DNA of 64,000 nt, taken from NCBI GenBank assembly GCA_963776735.1, contig CAVZNV010000015.1:248001-312000 (forward strand), in the 5' to 3' direction. A program made the position numbers and the translations under genes. This stretch comes from PALSA-612 sp963776735. GTDB lineage: Bacteria; Actinomycetota; Thermoleophilia; Gaiellales; Gaiellaceae. Below the pieces are notes generated by a model, which did not search any database, had not been told where the DNA came from, and saw only the letters and a list, made by a program, of their open reading frames with translations. Shown piece by piece: positions 32,348 to 39,508 of the stretch. Every line of letters begins with the position of its first letter. Position 1 is the stretch's first letter.

Positions 32348-32806
32348 CTACTCCGCCGGGTACTCGACCAGCGGCTCGCCGGTCTCGAGCAGCGTCTTCA
32401 GGCCGCAGAGCACGTGCATCCAGCCGGTGCCGGAGACACCTTCCGCTGTCTTCGGGGCGCCCTCGAGCTGGTCGTGGACGACCGTGAGGAGCGTGACGCC
32501 GGCTTCCTCCGAGAGCTCCCACGTCACCCGGCTCGGCTCCTCGACCGCCATCTCCGGGTCGTAGAACGACAGCCACGAGTGGACGAGCTTCCGCGGCGGA
32601 TCCCACTCCAGGATCTCGGCCTCGTTCGCCAGCTCACCGCGGTAGTACGTCTTCCGCACGGTCGGCTCGGTCTCGATCGTCACGCCGTGGAAGTACTGCG
32701 AGGTGAACTCGGGCTTCGTGATCGCGTCCCAGACCGCCTCGGGAGACGCCTTGATGTAGACCTGGTAGACCTGCGTGGCGGTCGCGGTCGGCGTTGTCGT
32801 CGTCAT
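32348..32806 (-). CDS. SRPBCC/AHSA1-domain protein
   Basis: A 152-residue START-like fold (AHSA1/Hsp90-activator type). Typical runs are YQVYIKASPEAVWDAITKPEFTSQYFHG, then WDPPRKLVHSWLSFYDPEM and a C-terminal helix GWMHVLCGLKTLLETGEP. The fold binds hydrophobic ligands in a long cavity; many members pair with an ArsR-type regulator, as here. ATG 32806 overlaps the stop of the regulator gene by 4 bases, so expression is coupled. Confidence 0.85.
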   Translation of the reverse strand: MTTTTPTATATQVYQVYIKASPEAVWDAITKPEFTSQYFHGVTIETEPTVRKTYYRGELANEAEILEWDPPRKLVHSWLSFYDPEMAVEEPSRVTWELSEEAGVTLLTVVHDQLEGAPKTAEGVSGTGWMHVLCGLKTLLETGEPLVEYPAE

Positions 32807-33120
32807 GCGGTTTCCTCCAGTTCCGTCTTGAGCTGAGCGAGCGCGGACACGCGCCGCTCCGTGTACTTGTCGATCCACCGGTCGTGGATCAGCCGGATCG
32901 GGACGGGATTCAGGAAGTGGAGCTTCTCCCGGCCCTGCCGACGGGTGACGACGAGCCCGGCCTCTTCGAGCAGGCGCAGGTGCTTCATCACGCCGAAGCG
33001 CGTCATCTCCAACTCGGACTCGAGCTCGGTGAGCGTGCGGCCGTCGCGCTCGTAGAGCCGGTCGAGCAGGAAACGCCGTGTCGGGTCGGCCAGCGCCCTG
33101 AAGACCCTGTCGTCGTCCAT
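32803..33120 (-). CDS. ArsR-family winged-helix regulator
   Basis: A 105-residue repressor: FRALADPTRRFLLDRLYERDGRTLTELESELEMTRFGVMKHLRLLEEAGLVVTRRQGREKLHFL is a full ArsR winged helix. No metal-ligand cysteines are present, matching the subgroup that controls an adjacent SRPBCC gene. ATG 33120 is the best start; GTG at 33141 would add seven residues. The target-site duplication of the mobile element begins 18 bases upstream, so the IS1595-type insertion has separated this gene from its original upstream region and may have removed its promoter. Confidence 0.85.
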   Translation of the reverse strand: MDDDRVFRALADPTRRFLLDRLYERDGRTLTELESELEMTRFGVMKHLRLLEEAGLVVTRRQGREKLHFLNPVPIRLIHDRWIDKYTERRVSALAQLKTELEETA

Positions 33121-33137
33121 GCCGGAACGATACGTGA

Positions 33138-33145
33138 CCAAACAG
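33138..33145 (+). repeat. Target-site duplication, left copy
   Basis: CCAAACAG directly before the left inverted repeat; the identical octamer at 35549-35556 follows the right end. An 8-bp duplication is normal for IS1595-family elements. Confidence 0.8.
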
Positions 33146-33170
33146 GGCGATTATCCCTTGACGGTAGGTA
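33146..33170 (+). repeat. Left inverted repeat of the IS1595-type element
   Basis: Matches the reverse complement of 35524-35548 at 23 of 25 positions; core GATTATCCCTTGACGG. Confidence 0.85.
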
Positions 33171-33192
33171 GTTAGCGCGGTACCCTTACAAG

Positions 33193-33279
33193 CGGAGCGG
33201 CGCGGAATCGAACCGCATGTCTGTCCAGGCATCCCCGGGTCTAACCCCGTGCCCTAGCACCAGCTAGGGAAGCCGCTCC
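33193..33279 (-). tRNA. tRNA-like gene with 8/4 fold (possible allo-tRNA; anticodon uncertain)
   Basis: Read from 33279 downward, GGAGCGGC pairs with GCCGCTCC (8-bp acceptor) and GCGG-TTCGATT-CCGC makes a 4-bp T arm with a normal T loop. The D arm has a 6-bp stem (CCCTAG/CTAGGG) with the GG of the loop. A class II variable arm ATG...CAT carries a GGAC tetraloop. 8+4 stacking and a 6-bp D stem are features of tRNA-Sec-like and allo-tRNAs. The anticodon arm is imperfect; a 7-base loop GTTAGAC gives anticodon UAG. CCA is not encoded. A normal 7/5 reading with a T-G pair is also possible. Confidence 0.55.
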
Positions 33280-33288
33280 AAGAAGGAC

Positions 33289-33316
33289 GAAGGGCGAGGC
33301 TGCTACCTCGCCCTTC
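33289..33316. terminator. Hairpin between DUF5343 gene and tRNA-like gene
   Basis: An 11-bp perfect stem (33289-33299 with 33306-33316) with a 6-base loop. It lies 6 bases beyond the minus-strand DUF5343 stop and upstream of the tRNA-like gene. Confidence 0.6.
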
Positions 33317-33321
33317 TCTTA

Positions 33322-34098
33322 CTAATCCTCGTCTAGTAGCTCGTCGGTCTCGTCCTCCGCGTCGTCCTCGTCCTCGACGTCCTCGTCCTCGTCCTCGTCC
33401 TCGATGATCGGGATCGAGTAGTCGAGCAAGGTGTTGAACGCGACCTTGAACGACGCCTTCTGCTCGGCGGTCCAACCCTGACCGATCGGGGGCAAGTCGC
33501 CGAGGACGCCGGCCAGCGCCGGGTGCAGCGTGGGAAGCGTCACGCCTCCGCCGCCCTGGTTCTGCTCGGCGGTCTGCTTCACGGCGGTCTTCGGGGCAGT
33601 TCGCTTCGTCGCCTTCGTGCGGCGGCTCACAGTCCCGTCCGCCTTCTGGATGGACGGCGTCTTGAAGTTCGGGCTGACTGGCACCTCCGCGAACTCCGCC
33701 GCCTTCAAGTAGAACGCGACCGCCTTCCTCATCGTGTCACCCGAAATGCCAAACGCCTTGAAGGCGTCCTGCAACTGGCCCTGGGTCGCGTTGATGCTGC
33801 CGAGCCGAACCGGCTCCGGGTAGTGCTCCTCAAGCAACGCCTTGAAAGCCGCCTTCCTGCTATCGGGACGCTTCACCAGCTCGGTCAATGACAACTGGAC
33901 GTTGCCGTCCTTGTCGATGAGCCCGAACGCCTTGAGCGCGGCCAAGACCTGTGTCTTTGCCCCCTCCGAGCCCGTGAGGAACGAACGGTCGATCCGCGGC
34001 GGGATGCCGTTGTCCGCCATGCGGTCGATGAGGTGGAGGAGTGTCCGAAACGCGATGTACGGCGGCTTCCAGACCCCCTCGCTAGTTGTGGTACTCAT
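33322..34098 (-). CDS. DUF5343-domain protein with acidic tail (transposon passenger)
   Basis: A 258-residue soluble protein. Residues about 10-150 match DUF5343: PPYIAFRTLLHLIDRMADNGIPPRIDRSFL, VLAALKAFGLIDKDG, and GQLQDAFKAFGISGDTMRKAVAFYLKAAEFA, a winged-helix-like pair that may bind nucleic acid. A Lys/Thr/Gln-rich linker follows, and the last 30 residues are nearly all Asp and Glu (EDEDEDEDVEDEDDAEDE). Acidic tails often mimic DNA or bind basic proteins. ATG 34098 is used; an upstream frame is unrelated in composition. It is divergent from the small ORF at 34231 over a repeat-rich promoter region. Role in the element unknown. Confidence 0.7.
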   Translation of the reverse strand: MSTTTSEGVWKPPYIAFRTLLHLIDRMADNGIPPRIDRSFLTGSEGAKTQVLAALKAFGLIDKDGNVQLSLTELVKRPDSRKAAFKALLEEHYPEPVRLGSINATQGQLQDAFKAFGISGDTMRKAVAFYLKAAEFAEVPVSPNFKTPSIQKADGTVSRRTKATKRTAPKTAVKQTAEQNQGGGGVTLPTLHPALAGVLGDLPPIGQGWTAEQKASFKVAFNTLLDYSIPIIEDEDEDEDVEDEDDAEDETDELLDED

Positions 34099-34116
34099 GA
34101 TACCTCCGATCCGTGA

Positions 34117-34210
34117 GTGGCATTCTGACGACGATGATACCGAAATGCCACACGGCGTCAAGGAGACTCGTCGGACACTATTTGGCATTTTCTTGGTATT
34201 GACCTACGGT
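34117..34210. promoter_or_regulatory. Divergent promoter with repeated operator-like motifs
   Basis: GTGGCATT (34117-34124) and AATGCCAC (34144-34151) form a perfect inverted repeat, and TGGCATT recurs at 34183-34189. For the rightward gene, TTGGCA (34182-34187) and TACGGT (34205-34210) are 17 bases apart. The overlap of repeats and promoter suggests autoregulation by an element-encoded protein. Confidence 0.5.
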
Positions 34211-34230
34211 ATCGCCCAGGAGGTGACGCC

Positions 34231-34449
34231 ATGAAGGCAATCCAGCCTGGCGATAACGTCGTCGTGCGAGCTGCAGACGGAGAACTTCTTGACCGTCGTG
34301 CGCTCAGCGGCGTCGAGATGGGAAGCACGTTTGAGGTGGTCTGGGTGTGCAAGGCGGCGGACTGGACGGCCGACGGCGACTGGCCAGAGGGAGCCATGCC
34401 TTGGCCCGCCGATGCGGTCGAACTCGCAAGCGAGCGAGTCGCCGCGTGA
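34231..34449 (+). CDS. Small protein of unknown function (transposon passenger)
   Basis: A 72-residue protein, MKAIQPGDNVVVRAADGE then VEMGSTFEVVWVCKAADWT. It has a beta-rich start reminiscent of small barrel folds and a C-terminal helix ending VELASERVAA. No family recognised. A strong AGGAGG at 34218-34223 precedes ATG 34231, and the gene has its own candidate promoter. Its stop overlaps the next short frame as GTGA. Expression looks real because the ribosome-binding site and spacing are ideal. Confidence 0.6.
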   Translation: MKAIQPGDNVVVRAADGELLDRRALSGVEMGSTFEVVWVCKAADWTADGDWPEGAMPWPADAVELASERVAA

Positions 34450-34598
34450 CGAACAAGAAGGACGAGAAGCCGACCGATCCGCCCTACGAGCGGTCGGACT
34501 TCCTGCGCGATCTCGGCAAGGCGTCTAGAAAGGTAGAGCCTGAGAAGCGGAAGGTGGCACCGAAGCGGCCTTCCGGACGTTCGCCAAAAACAGCTTGA
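34446..34598 (+). CDS. Short basic protein, doubtful
   Basis: A 50-residue frame beginning at GTG 34446, coupled to the previous stop (GTGA). The product is highly charged and Lys/Pro/Arg-rich (KKDEKPTDPPYERSDFLRDL). It overlaps the 3' end of the convergent transposase by 74 bases, so either the overlap is real or this frame is by chance. Confidence 0.3.
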   Translation: MTNKKDEKPTDPPYERSDFLRDLGKASRKVEPEKRKVAPKRPSGRSPKTA

Positions 34599-35501
34599 AC
34601 ATCGGTACGCCGTCGTGTCGGTGGTTGTACTTGAAGGCGAACTCCTGGACATATAGCTCGAGCCACTTGCGGCTGACGTTGTGCTGGACGCCTGAGAGGC
34701 CGCGCTTCACGTTGCCAAAGAAGCCCTCGATGGTCTGAGTGTGGATATGCCCGTCGGCGTAGATGCCGTCCTTGTGCTTGATCCGGTAGTGGGCCGCGTA
34801 CTCACGGTCGAGGCCGACGTATAGCGCCCACTCGTCGGTGTAGATCGTCGCGTCCGGACTGACGTTCTCGCGGATGACGGCTTGGAGCGTTTCCTTGCTC
34901 CGGTCGGGCACGACACGACACGGACGCGACCGCCGCGCTCGACCATGCCAAAGATCGTCGGACGGTTGCGAATCTTCGCCATAGCTTCCTGACGCCGCTT
35001 CGTGGACGTCTCGGCCCGAGAGCGATCGGCGGCGCGAATCTTGCCGCCCCAAGCCGACTCATCGATCTCAACCTCGCCAGTCAGCGGCGAACCGTCGTCT
35101 TCCTGTAGGAGCCGGCGGATCAGATTGAACATGCGCCACGCGGTCTTGTAGGTCACGTCGATCTCGCGCTGGAGCTGCTTGGCTGAAATGCCGCAGCGGG
35201 TCTGGCTCAGAAGGAAGATCGCGTGGAACCACAACCGCAGCGGCGTGGTCGACTTCTCAAAGATGGTCGAAGCCGTGGGATGCAGATGGTGCCCGCACGT
35301 GTCGCATGAGTAGGACTGGCGGCTCCGCACGCGGTGGAAGCGGCGGGTTCGTCCACACTTCGGACACTCGGCGTGCTCGCCGTCGGCGCTGTGCATCTGA
35401 CGCCACAAGTAGGCGAGGCAGGCGTCATCGTCCGGGAACTCCTGGTGGAAGTCCGCGATGCTGTAGCTGTCGGGCTTGTGCTTCTTGGGGCTCCCTGGCA
35501 T
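34525..35501 (-). pseudogene. IS1595-family (ISXO2-like) transposase, frameshifted
   Basis: ATG 35501 starts MPGSPKKHKPDSYSIADF. A zinc ribbon (CPKCGRTRRFH and SCDTCG) is followed by the DDE domain: first Asp in EVEIDESAWGGK, then after a frameshift the second Asp in IYTDEWALY and the final Glu/Asn region HIHTQTIEGFFGNVKRGL. The shift is caused by one extra copy of the pentamer CACGA at 34909-34918 (next to CACGG). Deleting it restores RVRVVPDRSK and one continuous frame of about 323 residues. As written the transposase is split and the element probably needs a helper, unless ribosomes slip there. Confidence 0.85.
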
Positions 35502-35523
35502 GGCAATACCCTATCACGGTAGG

Positions 35524-35548
35524 TACCTTCCGTCAAGGGATAATCACC
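35524..35548 (-). repeat. Right inverted repeat of the IS1595-type element
   Basis: Inverted match to 33146-33170 (23 of 25). Confidence 0.85.
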
Positions 35549-35556
35549 CCAAACAG
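35549..35556 (+). repeat. Target-site duplication, right copy
   Basis: CCAAACAG, identical to 33138-33145. Confidence 0.8.
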
Positions 35557-35604
35557 TCACATGTCAACTCGGGCTCGCGCGAAACCACCTTGCGTCGCAC
35601 TCCG

Positions 35605-35610
35605 TAGGAT
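35605..35610 (+). promoter_or_regulatory. -10 element before the secreted repeat protein
   Basis: TAGGAT ends 5 bases before a GTG at 35616 and 31 bases before the main GTG start at 35642. Confidence 0.45.
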
Positions 35611-35615
35611 CGAAG

Positions 35616-35645
35616 GTGAATACGACTCCAAGGGGGTTCGAGTGA
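35616..35645 (+). other. Candidate leaderless 9-codon leader ORF
   Basis: GTG 35616 opens a short frame whose TGA (35643-35645) overlaps the GTG start (35642) of the secreted protein as GTGA. Its AGG GGG codons double as the downstream ribosome-binding site. Same geometry as at 2104-2136. Confidence 0.25.
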
Positions 35646-36187
35646 CGTCCCGCTTCCTGAAGAGCCGCGTGGTCGCGGCCGGTGCCGTCGTCGCGGTGCT
35701 GGGGCTGACCGCAGCGGCGATCGCCGCCACCGCCACGCCGAGCCAGGTCAAGACGCGCAAGACCGGCGTCGGCACGGTGATCGTGGACGGCAAGGCGAGC
35801 CACACGCTCTACCTGTTCGAGAAGGACAAGGGCACGAAGAGCTCGTGCAACGGCGCCTGCGCGGCCAACTGGCCGCCGTTCCTGACGACCGGCAAGCCGA
35901 AGGCGGGCGCCGGCGCGAAGCAGTCGCTGCTCGGCACGATCAAGCGCTCGAACGGCAAGCTGCAGGTCACGTACAACAAGCACCCGCTCTACTGGTTCAA
36001 GTTCGACAAGGCCGCAGGGTCGACGAAGGGCCAGGACGCGGAGGCGTTCGGCGGCTCGTGGTACGTCGTCAGCGCCAAGGGGGCCGCGATCAAGCCGTCG
36101 GCCCCGACCGGCGGCGGAGGGTACGGCGGCGGCTACGGCGGGACCGGCGCGACCGGTGCCACCGGCAGCGGCGGTTACACGCCCTAG
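35642..36187 (+). CDS. Secreted COG4315/lipoprotein_15-type repeat protein
   Basis: A 181-residue exported protein. The signal peptide ends near residue 28. Two copies of the family repeat follow: SHTLYLFEKDKGTKSSCNGACAANWPPF (about 58-85) and, weaker, HPLYWFKFDKAAGSTKGQDAEAFGGSWYVVS (about 117-147); LY-F-x-D and CNGACAANWPP are the hallmark. The C-terminal 30 residues are Gly/Tyr/Thr repeats (GGGYGGGYGGTGATGATGSGG), probably a flexible surface tail. The role of this widespread family is unknown. It lies 86 bases right of the mobile element's target duplication. Confidence 0.82.
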   Translation: MTSRFLKSRVVAAGAVVAVLGLTAAAIAATATPSQVKTRKTGVGTVIVDGKASHTLYLFEKDKGTKSSCNGACAANWPPFLTTGKPKAGAGAKQSLLGTIKRSNGKLQVTYNKHPLYWFKFDKAAGSTKGQDAEAFGGSWYVVSAKGAAIKPSAPTGGGGYGGGYGGTGATGATGSGGYTP

Positions 36188-36318
36188 AGCTTCTCCACCC
36201 GCATCGCCACACGCACGCCGGGGGCCGCCAACGCGGCCCTCGGCGCGTTCTCGGCCTCTTATCGACTTCACAGCGCGGCTTCACAGGCGCCTTAGCCCGC
36301 CCGTCTTCACTTGGGCGC

Positions 36319-37089
36319 ATGAACGCGACACGACAACTCGTCGAGATCGTCGTCCCAGTCCACAACGAGGAGGCGGTGCTCGAACCCAACATCAGGCTGC
36401 TGCTCGACTACCTGCGTAGCGAGTACCCCTTCCGCTTCTCGATCGTCGTCGCCGACAACGCGAGCGTCGACCGGACGTTCGCGATCGCCGGCCGCCTGGC
36501 ACGGACGGAGCCGGAGGTCTCGGTGCTCCGGCTGGAGCGCAAGGGCCGCGGTCACGCGCTCCGCACCGCCTGGCTCGCGAGTCCCGCGGACGTCGTCTCC
36601 TACATGGACGTCGACCTGTCCACGAACCTCCGAAGCTTCCTCCCGCTCGTCGCGTCTCTCCTGTCGGGTCACAGCGAGGTCGCGATCGGTACGCGGCTCG
36701 CGCACAGCGCGCATGTCCGGCGCCGACTGAAGCGCGAGGTGCTCTCGCGCGGATACAACGCGCTCGTCCGCATCGGCTTTCGCGCCGGGTTCTCGGACGC
36801 GCAGTGCGGCTTCAAGGCGCTGCGCGCCGACGCCGCCCGGCGCCTGCTGCCGCTCGTCCAGGACGACGGCTGGTTCTTCGACACGGAGTTGCTCCTCCTC
36901 GCCGAGCGGAACGGCATGCGCATCCACGAGGTTCCGGTCGACTGGATCGAGGATCTCGACTCGCGGGTCGACCTGGTTCCGACCATCGGCGGCGACCTCG
37001 CCGGCCTCTGGCGGATGCGGCGCGCGTTCTGGCGCGGCCGCGGCCGCGTTCCGGTTCCGTCGACGGTGACGCCGGCGGTGATCGCATGA
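36319..37089 (+). CDS. Family 2 glycosyltransferase (dolichyl-phosphate sugar synthase-like)
   Basis: A 256-residue GT-A enzyme. The N-terminal nucleotide-sugar strand IVVPVHNEEAVLEPN, the ADNASVDRT turn, and the metal-binding DVDLST (D-x-D) are all in place. Later come DAQCGFKAL and WFFDTELLLLAERNGMRIHEVPVDW, which mark the polyprenyl-phosphate glucosyl/mannosyltransferase branch. It would charge a lipid carrier with a sugar on the inner membrane face. It overlaps the next gene by 4 bases, forming an operon with a GT39-like enzyme and a GtrA-type protein. Confidence 0.85.
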   Translation: MNATRQLVEIVVPVHNEEAVLEPNIRLLLDYLRSEYPFRFSIVVADNASVDRTFAIAGRLARTEPEVSVLRLERKGRGHALRTAWLASPADVVSYMDVDLSTNLRSFLPLVASLLSGHSEVAIGTRLAHSAHVRRRLKREVLSRGYNALVRIGFRAGFSDAQCGFKALRADAARRLLPLVQDDGWFFDTELLLLAERNGMRIHEVPVDWIEDLDSRVDLVPTIGGDLAGLWRMRRAFWRGRGRVPVPSTVTPAVIA

Positions 37090-39122
37090 GCGCCGAGCTC
37101 GTCCACGACCTGCCGGTCGCGCGACCAAGCGTCCGCCGGCTTGCGCTCCGCCCGCACTACGTGCCGCTGGCCGCGATCCTCGCGCTGGCCGCCTGCCTCG
37201 ACTTCTGGAACCTGACGCAGAACGGCTACGCGAACACCTACTACGCCGGCGCGGTCCGCTCGATGCTGAAGAGCTGGCACAACTTCTTCTTCGTCTCGTT
37301 CGACCCGGGCGGCCTCGTCTCCGTCGACAAGCCTCCGCTCGCGCTCTGGTTGCAGGCGTTGAGCGCGAAGGTGTTCGGCTTCTCGTCCTTCTCGATCCTC
37401 CTCCCCGAGGCGCTCGCGGGCGTCAGCGCGGTGTGGCTCCTCTACCTGCTCGTCGTGCGGTACTTCGGCCGCGTAGCGGGTCTCGCCGCCGCGCTGGCGC
37501 TCGCAGTGTCACCTGTGTCCGTCTCGGTCAACCGCGACAACAACCCGGACGCGCTGCTGGCGCTCTTGCTCGTCGCCTCCGTCTACTTCGGCGCGCGGGC
37601 GGGCGAGTCGGGGCGGCTCCGATGGCTGGTCGGATCGGCGCTGCTCGTCGGGCTCGCCTTCAACACGAAGATGCTCGCGGCGATGGTCGTCGTCCCCGGC
37701 ATCGCGCTCGCCTACGTCCTCTTCCCCCGACTCACGTGGCGTCTGCGCTTCTTCCACCTCGCCGTCGCCGCCGTGGTCCTCGTCGCCGTCTCGGGCGCCT
37801 GGATCGCGGCTGTCGACCTGACACCGGCCGCCGACCGGCCGTACGTCGGCTCGACGACGGACAACAGCGCGCTCAGCCTCGCGCTCGACTACAACGGCCT
37901 CGGTCGCGTAACCGGCCAGGAAGGCGGCACGTCGACGGGCGGCGGTGGCGGTCTCGGCGGCGCGTTCTCCGGCTCGCCGGGCGTGTTCCGGCTGATGAAC
38001 AACGCTCTTGGAGATCAGGGCGGCTGGCTCCTGGCCCTCGCGATCGTCGGCGGGCTGTCGGCGCTCGTGTTCGCGCTGCGGCGCCGCGACCGGCGTCGGC
38101 TCGTGCTCCTGACGGTCGCCGGCGTCTGGTTCGCCGCCGCTGCGTTCGTCTTCAGCTACTCGAGCGGGATCATCCACACCTACTACCTGTCCGCACTGGC
38201 ACCTGCGACCTGCGCGCTCGTCGGCGTCGGGCTCGTCTCCCTGTGGCGCGACGCGCGGCGCGGCGGCTGGTGGCTCGTCCTGCCGCTGGCGGCGATCGGC
38301 CTGACGGCCTGGCTCGAGCTTTCGCTTCTGCAGCGATCGGACTACCTGCCGTGGCTGCACCCGCTGGTGGCCGTCACCGCCGTGGTCGCCGCTCTGCTGC
38401 TGATCGCGCTCGCCGTGCCCGGTCTGGCCGAGACGAAGCGACGGCGGCTCGTCGTCTCGGTCGCCGCGCTCGCCGTCGCGGCGGCCGGGTTCCTCGTCGC
38501 GCCCGCCGCGTGGTCGGAGTCGACGCTCGAGGCGCCCGTCAACGGCACGTTCCCCGGCGCCGGCCCGGACTTCGTCACCGGGCTCGGCGGAACGTCCACG
38601 GGACGCTTCGTCTTCGGCGGTGGGCCGGGCGGTGGCGGCGCGCGTGGCGGGTTCACGCCGCCGGCGGGCGGAAGCCAATTCGGGGGTCCGCCGACGGGTG
38701 GGCGCGCCGGCGGCTTCGGCGGTCCCGGCGGCGGCTCGACCGACATCACGGCCGCGCTGAGGTATGTCGAGTCGCACGGCTCGACGTCGAGGTTCGCCCT
38801 GATCGTCTCCAGCGAGCAGGAGGCCTCGAGCTACGTGGTCAAGGGCGAGAACGTGGCCGCGATGGGCGGGTTCACGGGCCGCGAGACGGTGCTGACGAGC
38901 TCGTACCTCTCCAGCCTCGTCCGCTCCGGCCAGGCCCGGTTCTTCCTGCTCGGCGGCAGCGGCGGCTTCGGCCCGGGCGGCCAGTCGAACGCGGCCACGT
39001 CGCTGATCGAGTCGACCTGCACCGCCGTCTCGTCGAGCGCATGGAGTTCCGGCTCCTCGAGCTCGGGCAGCACCTTGTACGACTGCGCCGGCAAGGCGGA
39101 CGCAATCGCGAGCGCGGGATGA
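37086..39122 (+). CDS. Membrane glycosyltransferase, ArnT/PMT (GT39/GT83)-like
   Basis: A 678-residue integral membrane protein. The first periplasmic loop motif (WNLTQNGYANTYYAGAVRSM, then VSVDKPPLALWLQAL) has the acidic and KPP residues used by PMT/ArnT enzymes to take a sugar from a lipid carrier. About twelve transmembrane helices reach to about residue 475. The outer C-terminal domain holds a long Gly-rich stretch (GGGPGGGGARGGF, GGSQFGGPPTGGRAGGFGG) and a DxxAALRYVESHGSTSRFALIVSSEQ alpha/beta module. It would transfer sugar to proteins or glycans outside the cell. ATG 37086 overlaps the GT2 stop. Confidence 0.82.
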   Translation: MSAELVHDLPVARPSVRRLALRPHYVPLAAILALAACLDFWNLTQNGYANTYYAGAVRSMLKSWHNFFFVSFDPGGLVSVDKPPLALWLQALSAKVFGFSSFSILLPEALAGVSAVWLLYLLVVRYFGRVAGLAAALALAVSPVSVSVNRDNNPDALLALLLVASVYFGARAGESGRLRWLVGSALLVGLAFNTKMLAAMVVVPGIALAYVLFPRLTWRLRFFHLAVAAVVLVAVSGAWIAAVDLTPAADRPYVGSTTDNSALSLALDYNGLGRVTGQEGGTSTGGGGGLGGAFSGSPGVFRLMNNALGDQGGWLLALAIVGGLSALVFALRRRDRRRLVLLTVAGVWFAAAAFVFSYSSGIIHTYYLSALAPATCALVGVGLVSLWRDARRGGWWLVLPLAAIGLTAWLELSLLQRSDYLPWLHPLVAVTAVVAALLLIALAVPGLAETKRRRLVVSVAALAVAAAGFLVAPAAWSESTLEAPVNGTFPGAGPDFVTGLGGTSTGRFVFGGGPGGGGARGGFTPPAGGSQFGGPPTGGRAGGFGGPGGGSTDITAALRYVESHGSTSRFALIVSSEQEASSYVVKGENVAAMGGFTGRETVLTSSYLSSLVRSGQARFFLLGGSGGFGPGGQSNAATSLIESTCTAVSSSAWSSGSSSSGSTLYDCAGKADAIASAG

Positions 39123-39508
39123 CGATGTCGGCCGCAGCGGCGCCGCTCGGCCAGCTCGCCCGCTACGTGACCGTCGGAGCGGCGAACACGGCGATCAGCT
39201 TCGCGTGCTTCGCACTGCTGATCGCCGTCGCCGTCCCGTCCGAGGTCGCCGCTGCGCTGGCTTTCGCGGCCGGTGCGGTGAACGGCTACATGCTCAACCG
39301 CCGCTGGACGTTCGCGGCGCGCGACTCCACGCGGGCCCGCGTTGCGTACGTCTGCGTGCAGGCCGCGGGCGCGCTCGCGTCGGGTGCGCTCCTCTGGGCG
39401 CTCGTGCACGAGGCGGGAACAGGCGGCATCGCCGCCTACGTGGCGGCCGTACCGCCGGTCACGCTCGCGACCTTCGTCGCGAACCGGCTCTGGACCTTCA
39501 GTCCTTGA
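39119..39508 (+). CDS. GtrA-like membrane protein
   Basis: A 129-residue protein with four transmembrane helices and the GtrA marks FARYVTVGAAN-type start (LARYVTVGAANTAISFACF), GYMLNRRWTFAARDS and the C-terminal FVANRLWTF. GtrA-family proteins are thought to flip polyprenyl-linked sugars across the membrane. Position between lipid-sugar synthase, transferase and this protein makes a coherent synthesise-flip-transfer module. ATG 39119 overlaps the preceding stop; a second ATG follows two codons later. Confidence 0.85.
   Translation: MTMSAAAAPLGQLARYVTVGAANTAISFACFALLIAVAVPSEVAAALAFAAGAVNGYMLNRRWTFAARDSTRARVAYVCVQAAGALASGALLWALVHEAGTGGIAAYVAAVPPVTLATFVANRLWTFSP

Larger units (their letters stand above)
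33146..35548 (-). mobile_element. IS1595-type transposon with passenger genes
   Basis: A 2403-bp element bounded by imperfect inverted repeats (33146-33170 and, inverted, 35524-35548; they begin GGCGATTATCCC and GGTGATTATCCC and differ at 2 of 25 positions). It is flanked by the perfect 8-bp duplication CCAAACAG, so insertion was a single recent event. Besides an ISXO2-like transposase (34525-35501, frameshifted), it holds a tRNA-like gene, a DUF5343 protein gene and two small ORFs. GC is lower than the chromosome. IS1595 relatives are known to carry unrelated passenger genes. Confidence 0.88.

Noticed and set aside
33193..33279. tmRNA or its 3' end
   Set aside because: The T arm and acceptor match, but a D arm, anticodon arm and variable arm complete a tRNA fold within 87 bases, with no tag-coding region.
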